A stretch of 53,644 bases of DNA from Chlorokybus atmophyticus (lineage: Eukaryota; Streptophyta; Chlorokybophyceae; Chlorokybales; Chlorokybaceae): contig RHPI01002411.1 of NCBI GenBank assembly GCA_009103225.1, positions 10,384-64,027 of the forward strand. The letters run 5' to 3'. A program made the translations under genes and the position numbers. Of the stretch, positions 1-9,692 are shown in pieces. The notes beneath the pieces were generated by a model. That model did no database searches. It was not told where the DNA came from and saw only the letters and a list, made by a program, of their open reading frames with translations. The number at the start of each line of letters is the position of its first letter. The stretch's first letter is position 1.

Positions 1-2679
1 GACATTCAAGCCATGGTGGTGAAGGACAAGGAGTCGCCAACATTGTGGCATCGAAGGTTCGGGCATCTCAGCTACGTCAACCTCACGCGCCTTGTCGCTG
101 AGAAGATGGTCAAGGGCATCCATCTCATCACTGAAGAACACAAGAATGCATCAGGTGCACTTTGTGAACCATGCCTGGTTGCAAAGCAGCATGCTATGCC
201 ATTCCCATCATCCTCTTCTAGCAGTCAGCGTCCTTGCGAGCTTGTGCACATGGATGTCTGTGGCCCTATGCGCATTGTGGCGAAGGGAGGGGCCAGGTAC
301 TTTGCTACATTCCTCGACGACTACAGCAAGCTGTCCATCATCTTTCCATTGACGCTCAAGTCAGAAGTTGCTGGAGCTGTGCGCACAGTTGTGGCCTTGT
401 TGGAGACGCAGTCTAGCAACAAGATGAAGGCAATGAGGAGTGATCGAGGAGGGGAGTACATCAACAAGGAGTTGAAGGAGTTCTTCGCCAGCAAGGGCAT
501 ACGCCACGAGACAACGGCACCCTACACCCCGCAGCAGAATGGAGCAGCTGAACGCCTCAACAGGACACTCTTGGAGCGTGTTCGAGCCATGCTCAACGAC
601 ACAAAGATGGAAGACAGTTTGTGGAAGGAGGCGGTACTCACTGCCAACTACATCCGCAACAGGTCTCCGGTGAGCTCAGAGCAGAAGACTCCGTGGGAGC
701 ACTTCTATGGAGCCACACCAGATGTGAGTGGTATGCGTGTGTTTGGATGCACGGCATATGCACTAGTGCCTAAACAGCTCAGGCACAAGCTGGAGCCGGT
801 CAGCAAGAAGGGCATCTTCGTTGGCTATGAACCGGGTTCCAAGGCTTACAGGATCTTGCTCGAGGACACTCAGAAGATCATCGTGAGCAGAGAGGTGGTT
901 TTCCACGAGGGATTATCACAACCAGAAGCAGGCTTCTTTCCTGAAGATGAAGCACAGCCGGAGCATCCTGAAACAGTGGAGGCTACAGGCAAGGCCATCA
1001 TCGACGATAAGGGTGAGCAGGACTCCACTGTAGCAGACAAGCAGTCGCACCTGCAGCAGGAGCACGCAGCTCGGAGATACCCAGTGAGGGAGAGAAAGGC
1101 ACCTGACTTCTTACACAAGGCACACGTCGCCAGTGTGCAGAATGAGGAGCCAAGCACCTACGAGGAGGCATTGTTAGCACCAGATGCGGAGCAATGGCAG
1201 CGTGCTATGGACGAGGAGATTGCGTCACTCCATGCCAACAACACTTGGTCACTGGAGCAGTTACCGCAAGGAGTGAAGACCATTCCAGTGAAATGGGTCT
1301 TCAAGGTGAAGCGTGATGGTCAGGGCAACATTGAGCGCTACAAGGCAAGACTGGTGGCAAAGGGCTTCTTGCAGCAGGAAGGTGTGGACTTCAACGAAGT
1401 GTTTGCACCTGCAAGTAAGCATACCACCTTCCGTGCACTGCTAGCTGTGGTTGCTGCTGAGGACCTCGAGCTGCATCACCTGGATGTGAAGACTGCCTTC
1501 CTCTACGGAGAGCTGGAGGAGGAGATCTTCATCGAGCAACCACCTGGATATGAAGAAGGGGAGAGAGGCACAGCGTGCAAGCTGATCAAGGCACTGTACG
1601 GGCTGCGACAGGCACCGCGTATGTGGCACATCAAGCTCACCAAGGAGCTGGAGGCACTTGGCTTCACCGCATCCTCTGCAGACCCTGGGCTCTTCATCCA
1701 TGCAGACAACAAGGTCTGGCTGCTCGTGTATGTTGATGATATCATCATCACCGCCAGGCAGGTGCACCACCTGCAGGAGACGAAACTTGCTCTACAGCAA
1801 GCATTCTCAGTTCGTGATCTTGGAGAGGCCAAGTGGTTCCTTGGCATGGTGATTGAGCGCGACAGGGCGGCTCGCACAATCAAGATCAGTCAGGAGCAGA
1901 TGGTGAGAAGACTCGTCACCAAGTTTGGGCTCACTGAAGCGAAGACCAAGACCACACCGTTGGCACTTGGCACTGCCCTCATCAAGGCAAAGGATGAGGA
2001 GGTACTCGACAAGGCTCAGTATCCATATGGTGAGCTGGTAGGCAGCATGCTCTATCTGGCAGTGTGCACACGTCCCGATGTTGCACATGCTGTGGGAGTA
2101 CTTGCTCGCTACATGTCTGCACCGAGCATGGAGCACTGGAGAGCAGCAAAGGGAGTACTACGCTATGTTGCTGGGAGCGCAACAGTTGGCATCAAGTTTG
2201 GGAGCGGGAGCACTGAGTTGGAGGGCTACTGCGACTCGGACTTTGCTGGTGACCTCAACAGCAGGAGGTCCACTACAGGCTACGTCTTCAAGCTGAACGG
2301 AGGCGTGGTGAGCTGGAACAGCAGGCTGCAGCCAACAACAGCAGCATCTACATCAGAGGCTGAGTACATGGCAGCGGCAGCAGCAGTGAAGGAGGCACTC
2401 TGGCTTCGCAAGCTCATGGCAGACTTGGAGCACCCCATGGCGTGCATCGTCATCAACTGTGACAACCAAGGAGCCATCAAGTTGTTGAAGCACCCTATCG
2501 CCTCGGCAAGGACGAAGCACATTGATGTCATGCATCACTTTGTGCGTGACAGAGTCACAAGGAAGGAGGTGGAGTTCCAGTACTGCAACACCGAGGGCAT
2601 GCTGGCGGACTTCATGACAAAGCCATTGTCACCACTCAAGTTCAAGACTTGTTGTGCAGGACTTGGCATCTGTGTTTGA
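1..2679 (+). CDS. Ty1/copia Pol polyprotein, copy A (5' part outside window)
   Basis: The reading frame is already open at base 1 and stops with TGA at 2677-2679. It corresponds to copy B from 4483 on and is nearly identical to it. In order it shows the GAG-pre-integrase segment (LWHRRFGHLSYVNL), the integrase core with Asp in HMDVCGPM, Asp in RSDRGGEY and Glu in PQQNGAAERLN, a low-complexity linker, the copia-type reverse transcriptase with YVDDII near base 1730, and RNase H (YCDSDFAGD, STSEAEYMA). The protein would be cleaved in a cytoplasmic virus-like particle to copy element RNA and insert the cDNA. Gag and protease lie left of the window. No internal stop or frameshift is present, so this copy is young. 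Recognition of the domains is secure. Confidence 0.95.
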   Translation, partial: DIQAMVVKDKESPTLWHRRFGHLSYVNLTRLVAEKMVKGIHLITEEHKNASGALCEPCLVAKQHAMPFPSSSSSSQRPCELVHMDVCGPMRIVAKGGARYFATFLDDYSKLSIIFPLTLKSEVAGAVRTVVALLETQSSNKMKAMRSDRGGEYINKELKEFFASKGIRHETTAPYTPQQNGAAERLNRTLLERVRAMLNDTKMEDSLWKEAVLTANYIRNRSPVSSEQKTPWEHFYGATPDVSGMRVFGCTAYALVPKQLRHKLEPVSKKGIFVGYEPGSKAYRILLEDTQKIIVSREVVFHEGLSQPEAGFFPEDEAQPEHPETVEATGKAIIDDKGEQDSTVADKQSHLQQEHAARRYPVRERKAPDFLHKAHVASVQNEEPSTYEEALLAPDAEQWQRAMDEEIASLHANNTWSLEQLPQGVKTIPVKWVFKVKRDGQGNIERYKARLVAKGFLQQEGVDFNEVFAPASKHTTFRALLAVVAAEDLELHHLDVKTAFLYGELEEEIFIEQPPGYEEGERGTACKLIKALYGLRQAPRMWHIKLTKELEALGFTASSADPGLFIHADNKVWLLVYVDDIIITARQVHHLQETKLALQQAFSVRDLGEAKWFLGMVIERDRAARTIKISQEQMVRRLVTKFGLTEAKTKTTPLALGTALIKAKDEEVLDKAQYPYGELVGSMLYLAVCTRPDVAHAVGVLARYMSAPSMEHWRAAKGVLRYVAGSATVGIKFGSGSTELEGYCDSDFAGDLNSRRSTTGYVFKLNGGVVSWNSRLQPTTAASTSEAEYMAAAAAVKEALWLRKLMADLEHPMACIVINCDNQGAIKLLKHPIASARTKHIDVMHHFVRDRVTRKEVEFQYCNTEGMLADFMTKPLSPLKFKTCCAGLGICV

Positions 2680-2721
2680 CTACAGGAGCAAGCGTTGGAG
2701 GTCAAGCTGCTCGCGTGGGAG

Positions 2722-3145
2722 TGTTGAGAGTATTCCTACATACGATCAGCATCGACCCTCCACACAGGAGTAGAAGGTCGTAAGGACGAGCACTAGGTCC
2801 GGACTTAGCAAGATGGCATCGTCGGACCAGACTCCGGACTCCAGACTGGAGCCTTACTAACTGCTTCGTATCTCCGCGTATACTTACTCATATTAGGCGT
2901 GTAAGAGCTTGTTGGAAAGCTCTGGTTGTAAGAAAGACAACGCAGCTTAGAGCGCGTCAAAAGGCTGAGTATAGCTTACGCAGTGCTTGCAAACGTAGAC
3001 GTGTGTGTAACTGGCTGGTATAAGAACCAGCGGACAACTTGTAATAGATGAATGTGATGTGACTTGTGTATGCTCTGGTGGCGGTAGCTCTGTCTCTGTG
3101 TATCTATGCTTGCCTCAACTACATGTGCATGCTAGTCCTTCAACA
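2722..3145 (+). repeat. Copia family-1 LTR shared by tandem copies A and B
   Basis: This 424-bp LTR starts TGTTGAGAG and ends CTTCAACA, so its termini form the 6-bp inverted pair TGTTGA/TCAACA. It is both the 3' LTR of copy A and the 5' LTR of copy B. A purine-rich run (GTGGGAG) directly precedes it and is the likely polypurine tract. A TATAAG box sits inside a hairpin at 3015-3030 (CTGG and CCAG arms), a plausible promoter. It differs from the 7200-7623 LTR at about nine or ten positions by eye. Confidence 0.93.
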
Positions 3146-3159
3146 GGTTATGGGCCCAC
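3146..3159 (+). other. Primer binding site matching the tRNA-iMet anticodon arm
   Basis: The 14 bases directly after the 5' LTR, GGTTATGGGCCCAC, are complementary to the anticodon stem-loop of eukaryotic initiator tRNA-Met (GTGGGCCCATAACC). This is not the tRNA 3' end. Known Drosophila copia and yeast Ty5 prime from an internal half-tRNA fragment with nearly the same sequence. The position at LTR end +1 is what a PBS requires. In copy D the matching site (38855-38867) keeps TTATGGGCCCA but differs in the first two bases. Confidence 0.85.
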
Positions 3160-3272
3160 ACTACGCTTGAGGAGTGTGAGACTAGCTTGTGTGCATAGTA
3201 GTTCTACACTACGGTAGCTTGTTGGTAGCAGAGCCTTGGGTGTCAACTGCAAGAAAGGCAGGCTCGACAGAA

Positions 3273-6200
3273 ATGGAGGCGACCTACGACAAGGGGCAGA
3301 TTGCAAAGCTGGACACCGACAACTACAACACATGGTGCGTGGAGATGAAGGCCTTGCTCATCCACAAGAAGGTGTGGAAGTACGTTGATCCGAAGGCACC
3401 ACCACCAACACCAGGAGCGAACACTGTGTGGTCAGAGCATTCAGCAGAAGCACACTCTTTGCTTGTGTTGAACAGCAAACCGCATCACTTTCCCATGCTC
3501 ACTGCATGTGAAGATGGTAGACAAGCTTGGGAAAAGCTATCAGCCGTTTTCAGAGCCAAGAACAATGCCAGAAAGTTGCATCTACGCAAGCAGCTCAGCG
3601 CACTCAGGAAGGAGGCAGCAGAACCCATCACAAAGTATGTTGCGCGCGCGAGAGAGCTGTGGGCGGACCTCATCAACGTCGGCCACAACATGGGGGAGAC
3701 GGAGGTAGTGCTGGCCATTGTTGCAGGGCTACCAGCAGAGTACGAGGTCGTCGCAACCCTGCTGGAGACGTCATCATCGGAGTTGACGTTGGACGATGTG
3801 CTACCGAAGCTGCTCACCGTGGAGCAGAGGGTTGTGAAGAAGGACGAGCAAGCGGATGCCGTCGCCTTCTACACCGGCAAGCACGCAAAGAAGAGCAACC
3901 ATGAAGAGAAGTACAAGGGCAACAAGCCAGGCAATCCTCGTCACAAAGACCTCACATGCCACTGGTGTGGTTGGAAGGGGCACATTGTGAAGGACTGTAG
4001 GAAGAAACAACAGGGGCAACCTAGAGCAAGCACCAGCAACAGCGGCAACGAGCACCAACACAAGGAGAAACATGTCGCCTTCACTGCATCCAGTTCGAGG
4101 GCGGGCACAGCTTTCTGGGTGGTGGACTCTGGCTGCGATCGTCATCTCACACCAAACAAGGAGGTGATGGAGGGCTACAGGAAGCTGACGTCCACAATCA
4201 AGGTGGCGGGCTTCGGTGGCGAAGTACTGGTGGCTGAGGGAGTTGGCAACGTACGACTCCAGTGCAAGGTTGGTAACACACTACGCGAGGTGTTGTTACG
4301 CAACGTCCTGCATGTTCCTAAGGCTATTGCGAGTCTATTCTCTGTGAGGGTTGCGGAGCGCTTAGGCGCGGAGATCCTATTTCGGAAGGGTGGCTGCTCA
4401 GTCATCCTTGATGGGGTCGTGCACATGGTTGGAATCGCTGATCCGGGAGGGCTCTACCACGTGGAGCAGCCTCAAGACAGAGACATTCAAGCCATGGTGG
4501 TGAAGGACAAGGAGTCGCCAACATTGTGGCATCGGAGGTTCGGGCATCTCAGCTACGTCAACCTCACTCGCCTTGTCGCTGAGAAGATGGTCAAGGGCAT
4601 CCATCTCAGCACAGAAGAACTCAAGACAGCATCAGGTGCACTTTGTGAACCATGCCTGGTTGCAAAGCAGCATGCTATGCCATTCCCATCATCCTCTTCT
4701 AGCAGTCAGCATCCTTGCGAGCTTGTGCACATGGATGTCTGTGGCCCTATGCGCATTGTGGCGAAGGGAGGGGCCAGGTACTTTGCTACGTTCCTCGACG
4801 ACTACAGCAAGCTGTCCATCATCTTTCCATTGACGCTCAAGTCAGAAGTTGCTGGAGCTGTGCGCACAGTTGTGGCCTTGTTGGAGACCCAGTCTGGCAA
4901 CAAGATGAAGGCAATGAGGAGTGATCGAGGAGGGGAGTACATCAACAAGGAGTTGAAGGAGTTCTTCGCCAGCAAGGGCATACGCCACGAGACAACGGCA
5001 CCCTACACCCCGCAGCAGAATGGAGCAGCTGAACGCCTCAACAGGACACTCTTGGAGCGTGTTCGAGCCATGCTCAACGACACAAAGATGGAAGACAGTT
5101 TGTGGAAGGAGGCGGTACTCACTGCCAACTACATCCGCAACAGGTCTCCGGTGAGCTCAGAGCAGAAGACTCCGTGGGAGCACTTCTATGGAGCCACACC
5201 AGATGTGAGTGGTATGCGTGTGTTTGGATGCACGGCATATGCACTAGTGCCTAAACAGCTCAGGCACAAGCTGGAGCCGGTCAGCAAGAAGGGCATCTTC
5301 GTTGGCTATGAACCGGGTTCCAAGGCTTACAGGATCTTGCTCGAGGACACTCAGAAGATCATCGTGAGCAGAGAGGTGGTTTTCCACGAGGGATTATCAC
5401 AACCAGAAGCAGGCTTCTTTCCTGAAGATGAAGCACAGCCGGAGCATCCTGAAACAGTGGAGGCTACAGGCAAGGCCATCATCGACGATAAGGGTGAGCA
5501 GGACTCCACTGTAGCAGACAAGCAGTCGCACCTGCAGCAGGAGCACGCAGCTCGGAGATACCCAGTGAGGGAGAGAAAGGCACCTGACTTCCTACACAAG
5601 GCACACGTCGCCAGTGTGCAGCATGAGGAGCCAAGCACCTACGAGGAGGCATTGTTAGCACCAGATGCGGAGCAATGGCAGCGTGCTATGGACGAGGAGA
5701 TTGCGTCACTCCATGCCAACAACACTTGGTCACTGGAGCAGTTACCGCAAGGAGTGAAGACCATTCCAGTGAAATGGGTCTTCAAGGTGAAGCGTGATGG
5801 TCAGGGCAACATTGAGCGCTACAAGGCAAGACTGGTGGCAAAGGGCTTCTTGCAGCAGGAAGGTGTGGACTTCAACGAAGTGTTTGCACCTGCAAGTAAG
5901 CATACCACCTTCCGTGCACTGCTAGCTATGGTTGCTGCTGAAGACCTAGAGCTGCATCACCTGGATGTGAAGACTGCCTTCCTCTACGGAGAGCTGGAGG
6001 AGGAGATCTTCATCGAGCAACCACCTGGATATGAAGAAGGGGAGAGAGGCACAGCGTGCAAGCTGATCAAGGCACTATACGGGCTGCGACATGCACCGCG
6101 TATGTGGCACATCAAGCTCACCAAGGAGCTGGAGGCACTTGGCTACACTGCATCCTCTGCAGACCCTGGGCTCTTCATCCATGCAGACAACAAGGTCTGG

Positions 6201-7157
6201 CTGCTTGTGTATGTTGATGATATCATCATCACCGCCAGGCAGGTGCACCACCTGCAGGAGAAACTTGCTTTGCAGCAAGCATTCTCAGTTCGTGATCTTG
6301 GAGAGGCCAAGTGGTTCCTTGGCATGGTGATTGAGCGCGACAGGGCGGCTCGCACAATCAAGATCAGTCAGGAGCAGATGGTGAGAAGACTCGTCACCAA
6401 GTTTGGGCTCACTGAAGCGAAGACCAAGACCACACCGTTGGCACTTGGCACTGCCCTCATCAAGGCAAAGGATGAGGAGGTACTCGACAAGGCTCAGTAT
6501 CCATATGGTGAGCTGGTAGGCAGCATGCTCTATCTGGCAGTGTGCACACGTCCCGATGTTGCACATGCTGTGGGAGTACTTGCTCGCTACATGTCTGCAC
6601 CGAGCATGGAGCACTGGAGAGCAGCAAAGGGAGTACTACGCTATGTTGCTGGGAGCGCAACAGTTGGCATCAAGTTTGGGAGCGGGAGCACTGAGTTGGA
6701 GGGCTACTGCGACTCGGACTTTGCTGGTGACCTCAACAGCAGGAGGTCCACTACAGGCTACGTCTTCAAGCTGAACGGAGGCGTGGTGAGCTGGAACAGC
6801 AGGCTGCAGCCAACAACAGCAGCATCTACATCAGAGGCTGAGTACATGGCAGCGGCAGCAGCAGTGAAGGAGGCACTCTGGCTTCGCAAGCTCATGGCAG
6901 ACTTGGAGCACCCCATGGCGTGCATCGTCATCAACTGTGACAACCAAGGAGCCATCAAGTTGTTGAAGCACCCTATCGCCTCGGCAAGGACGAAGCACAT
7001 TGATGTCATGCATCACTTTGTGCGTGACAGAGTCACAAGGAAGGAGGTGGAGTTCCAGTACTGCAACACCGAGGGCATGCTGGCGGACTTCATGACAAAG
7101 CCATTGTCACCACTCAAGTTCAAGACTTGTTGTGCAGGACTTGGCATCTGTGTTTGA
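3273..7157 (+). CDS. Ty1/copia Gag-Pol polyprotein, copy B (intact)
   Basis: A single frame of about 1294 residues runs from ATG 3273 to the TGA at 7155-7157. Upstream bases are also open, but 3273 is the first ATG with Gag-like sequence after the primer site. Visible parts, with rough residues: UBN2-type Gag (10-200); a CCHC zinc knuckle, CHWCGWKGHIVKDC (228-241); the aspartic protease DSGC (about 284); the GAG-pre-integrase segment (about 417); integrase D, D, E (about 487, 550, 585); reverse transcriptase with YVDD (about 980); RNase H DSDF (about 1147). Gag and Pol share one frame, as in Drosophila copia and plant elements, so no frameshift is needed. Compared with copy A one Thr codon is missing before KLALQQAF, without breaking the frame. 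It is likely functional. Confidence 0.96.
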   Translation: MEATYDKGQIAKLDTDNYNTWCVEMKALLIHKKVWKYVDPKAPPPTPGANTVWSEHSAEAHSLLVLNSKPHHFPMLTACEDGRQAWEKLSAVFRAKNNARKLHLRKQLSALRKEAAEPITKYVARARELWADLINVGHNMGETEVVLAIVAGLPAEYEVVATLLETSSSELTLDDVLPKLLTVEQRVVKKDEQADAVAFYTGKHAKKSNHEEKYKGNKPGNPRHKDLTCHWCGWKGHIVKDCRKKQQGQPRASTSNSGNEHQHKEKHVAFTASSSRAGTAFWVVDSGCDRHLTPNKEVMEGYRKLTSTIKVAGFGGEVLVAEGVGNVRLQCKVGNTLREVLLRNVLHVPKAIASLFSVRVAERLGAEILFRKGGCSVILDGVVHMVGIADPGGLYHVEQPQDRDIQAMVVKDKESPTLWHRRFGHLSYVNLTRLVAEKMVKGIHLSTEELKTASGALCEPCLVAKQHAMPFPSSSSSSQHPCELVHMDVCGPMRIVAKGGARYFATFLDDYSKLSIIFPLTLKSEVAGAVRTVVALLETQSGNKMKAMRSDRGGEYINKELKEFFASKGIRHETTAPYTPQQNGAAERLNRTLLERVRAMLNDTKMEDSLWKEAVLTANYIRNRSPVSSEQKTPWEHFYGATPDVSGMRVFGCTAYALVPKQLRHKLEPVSKKGIFVGYEPGSKAYRILLEDTQKIIVSREVVFHEGLSQPEAGFFPEDEAQPEHPETVEATGKAIIDDKGEQDSTVADKQSHLQQEHAARRYPVRERKAPDFLHKAHVASVQHEEPSTYEEALLAPDAEQWQRAMDEEIASLHANNTWSLEQLPQGVKTIPVKWVFKVKRDGQGNIERYKARLVAKGFLQQEGVDFNEVFAPASKHTTFRALLAMVAAEDLELHHLDVKTAFLYGELEEEIFIEQPPGYEEGERGTACKLIKALYGLRHAPRMWHIKLTKELEALGYTASSADPGLFIHADNKVWLLVYVDDIIITARQVHHLQEKLALQQAFSVRDLGEAKWFLGMVIERDRAARTIKISQEQMVRRLVTKFGLTEAKTKTTPLALGTALIKAKDEEVLDKAQYPYGELVGSMLYLAVCTRPDVAHAVGVLARYMSAPSMEHWRAAKGVLRYVAGSATVGIKFGSGSTELEGYCDSDFAGDLNSRRSTTGYVFKLNGGVVSWNSRLQPTTAASTSEAEYMAAAAAVKEALWLRKLMADLEHPMACIVINCDNQGAIKLLKHPIASARTKHIDVMHHFVRDRVTRKEVEFQYCNTEGMLADFMTKPLSPLKFKTCCAGLGICV

Positions 7158-7199
7158 CTACAGGAGCAAGCGTTGGAGGTCAAGCTGCTCGCGTGGGAG

Positions 7200-7623
7200 T
7201 GTTGAGAGTATTCCTACATACGATCAGCATCGACCCTCCACACAGGAGTAGAAGGTCGTAAGGACGAGCACTAGGTCCGGACTTAGCAAGATGGCATCGT
7301 CGGACCAGACTCCGGACTCCAGACTGGAGCTTTACTAACTGCTTTGTATCTCCACGTATACTGACTCATATAAGGCGTGTAAGAGCTTGTTGGAAAGCTC
7401 TGGTTGTAAGAAAGACAACGCAGCTTAGAGCGCGTCAAAAGACTGAGTATAGCTTACGCAGTGCTTGCAAACGTAGACGTGTGTGTAACTGGCTGGTATA
7501 AGAACCAGCAAACAACTTGTAATAGATGAATGTGATGTGACTTGTGTATGCTCTGGTGGCGGTAGCTCTGTCCGTGTGTATCTATGCTTGCCTCAACTAC
7601 ATGTGCATGCTAGTCCTTCAACA
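7200..7623 (+). repeat. Copia family-1 LTR, 3' LTR of copy B
   Basis: This LTR is 424 bp, TGTTGAGAG to TTCAACA, with the same preceding GTGGGAG run as the middle LTR. The TATA hairpin lies at 7493-7508. Differences from 2722-3145 include GCCTTAC to GCTTTAC and CATATTAGG to CATATAAGG. The flanking sequence to the right is the remnant of a plus-strand gypsy Gag. Confidence 0.93.
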
Positions 7624-9063
7624 AACGAAGCACTGAGGCCCCTCAATACCGTCCGCCGTCATCAGCGCTACACCGCGCTGGAACAGGCATTCACCTGGCG
7701 ACAGGATCAAGCAGCAGCAATCGATGCAAGAACGCACGCCCTTGCCGAGACTTGCGCTGGCGTTCTTCAGCCGACAGTCGCTGGCCCATCATCAAGCACA
7801 ACACCTCTCGTCGGTGGGCCCAATAATGACCAGACGAGGGTGCTGGCCCAATAAACCAGGGGGGTGATCGCCCCGCTGCTACCCGCCTTGTTGGAAGACT
7901 TGCCTGAGGATCAACGGGATCCAGGGAGAGGCTACCTCACACCGTAAGGGTCGACACAACGAGATGGAGCAGGTTCAATCAGGGAACAGCAACTACGGAC
8001 TGCCCTGTTGCAACAAGCAACCATGCTGCACCGACAAGAAGGCATCGGCCTGAGACGGATGCTGGGGATGCGAGAAGGTGGCAATGCTCGATCAAGACTA
8101 GTAACTTGGTTAGTCACCAATCACCCCGCAGTCCCCCTGTTCGCCTTCAGCATCAGATTGGTCTGGTTAGACGCCTTCCTGCGCTCACTACGGCAAGCCT
8201 ATGACGAGGTTGCCTCGACAGCCACTGACACCTTAGATGGAGTACAAGAGGCCATACTGAGGTTGCCAGGGGTGGAAGCAGCGCAACAACGCAGACGCAT
8301 CGCAGCTGCCTACGAGCAGCATGTCCAACAGCCAGAGATTTCCCTCACTGTGCGGGCGCGAGCAACAACGGTGTTGGAGGTGGGAGTGGTTAACGGCAGA
8401 TGGGATGCCTACGTGGCAGGGATCCTAAGAATCCCCACCATCACTCACGACATAAGAGCGCGGCTTCTGCGCGCAGTGTATCTCTAGCCCATGCCTTAGA
8501 AATACCGCTGGAGTGACGTGATCAACAATCCAACAGCAACATGGGAAGGTACATTGGTCAGGGAGGCAGCTCATGCAGTACGCTGGACTTATGTGGAAGA
8601 ACAAGCCGCACGGGAGGCGGGCCCACAAACACCCGGTCCTCCAGGGCTTCCCCAACAGCCACTGGCCACGCCGCCAGGAATGACCCTGGCCACATGGAGA
8701 CGCAATCCCCCGACGCCACCACCAGGACAGCCGCAGGCAGCACCGCCGGCACCCAGACCACAGCGTGTTTATTAACAGCCAAGGCAAGGACGGTTCGGGC
8801 CAGGCCGCGGTCAAGGAAGTGCGCAAGACCCAGCTGGGCGTGGGGCGCTTGCCGCACTGCGCTTGACACCACCGGAAGAGACTGCAGCAGCAGATACCCC
8901 ACGCACCCGCTACCGACGATGCAAGCGATTGCGCATCCACGCCAATGCGGCCATGATCGCCAACCAAGGCAAGAATGTCACGATCAGGACTTCGCAAAGA
9001 TTGCGCGACCCCTCAACGAGCTCCTGAAGAAGGAGGTGGAGTTTGCGTGGAAGGGGCCACAAA
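7624..9063 (+). pseudogene. Decayed Ty3/gypsy Gag with fused RT fragment
   Basis: Open stretches in changing frames (7630-7853, 8008-8487, 8518-8775) read as a helical Gag-like protein and then a Pro/Gly/Gln-rich tail. The piece starting LVREAAHAV at about 8558 matches LMREAAHAL in the minus-strand gypsy at 14650-14683, so the two are copies of one family in opposite orientation. After about 8980 the sequence jumps to a short RT piece (FAKIARPLNELLKKE), which in the intact order lies kilobases downstream. A large internal deletion is therefore likely. Copia copies A and B abut its left side. No function is expected. Confidence 0.7.
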
Positions 9064-9398
9064 GTTGGGAGCATGCTCTACTTGGCAGTGTGCACAAAAT
9101 GTCGGGTCGGGCAGGGTCGTGTGCCTCTCCGGGTCGATCCCAACTGTATTGTCATGACAGGGAATGAGGCCAGCCTGGTGGGCTGTCGATTGTGTAGCTG
9201 CACAGTGCGGGAGGCAAAGGATACCCCCCTGCATGTACCTACTTGTGGGGATAACACATATGATGTTAATGACATGTGATACGATGTGGTGCTGCATGCT
9301 CTGAGTAATGCACTGCGTTGCTGACAATGGTAACAAGAGCAAGTCAACAAGCCACCCCTCCTGTGAACTTGGGAAGCCTCTGTTCCATTGAGCAGCCT
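9064..9398. other. Junk stretch, possible gypsy 3' LTR remnant
   Basis: No convincing gene is present. The first 27 bases or so resemble the copia segment that encodes SMLYLAVCT, so this may be a recombination joint. The rest lies directly downstream (minus strand) of the gypsy PHD stop and is where a 3' LTR would be expected, but no second copy exists in the window to define its ends. Confidence 0.35.
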
Positions 9399-9680
9399 TC
9401 AGCGGGAATGAGGAGGACCATGGATACGACAGTCCTCACACCAATATGCCTCCAGGGGCACAGTGTCCTTTGGTGGGTCGAGGCAGTAGCAGTGCATACC
9501 GTTGTTGCACCCATCGCACAACATCATGAGTGCGTCATTGTCGGCACTACCGCACTTCTCGCAACGCTTGCTGCAATCGGGTCGAGGGTGCTGAACGATG
9601 TCGAAGCCTGCAACGTGTGGCAGGTGGCATGGAGAACAAGTCTCCATGTTGTCCTTGAGACGTTTGCCGTCGTTGCCGAG
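9399..9680 (-). pseudogene. PHD finger at the C terminus of gypsy Pol
   Basis: The frame gives a C4HC3 zinc finger: CEKCGS, then MMLCDGCNNGMHCYCL, then WCEDC, typical of PHD fingers that bind histone H3 tails. It is preceded by LLGNDGKRLKDN and PCHLPH. The same frame runs upstream into the integrase C terminus, with a single TGA between them (just after KVLPS, base 9693), so PHD was the end of the polyprotein and not a separate gene. It could guide the integrase to chromatin marks, as chromodomains do in other gypsy elements; that role is inferred. Confidence 0.8.
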
Positions 9681-9692
9681 TAAGTCCAGAAC

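Larger units (their letters stand above)
2722..7623 (+). mobile_element. Complete Ty1/copia element, copy B
   Basis: The element is 4902 bp: LTR (2722-3145), half-tRNA primer site, one Gag-Pol frame, polypurine run and LTR (7200-7623). The left LTR doubles as the right LTR of copy A, so there is no independent left target-site duplication; sequence to the right is aacga. The tandem LTR-internal-LTR-internal-LTR order suggests unequal recombination between LTRs, or a tandem cDNA insert. Intact coding and about 2 percent LTR difference suggest recent activity. Confidence 0.93.

Noticed and set aside
870-2540. Antisense open frames across the copia Pol region
   Set aside because: They recur identically in every copia copy and are shadows of the conserved, GC-rich Pol frame.
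9399-9680. A separate host PHD-finger gene
   Set aside because: The frame is continuous with the gypsy integrase C terminus apart from one TGA, so it is the end of the polyprotein.
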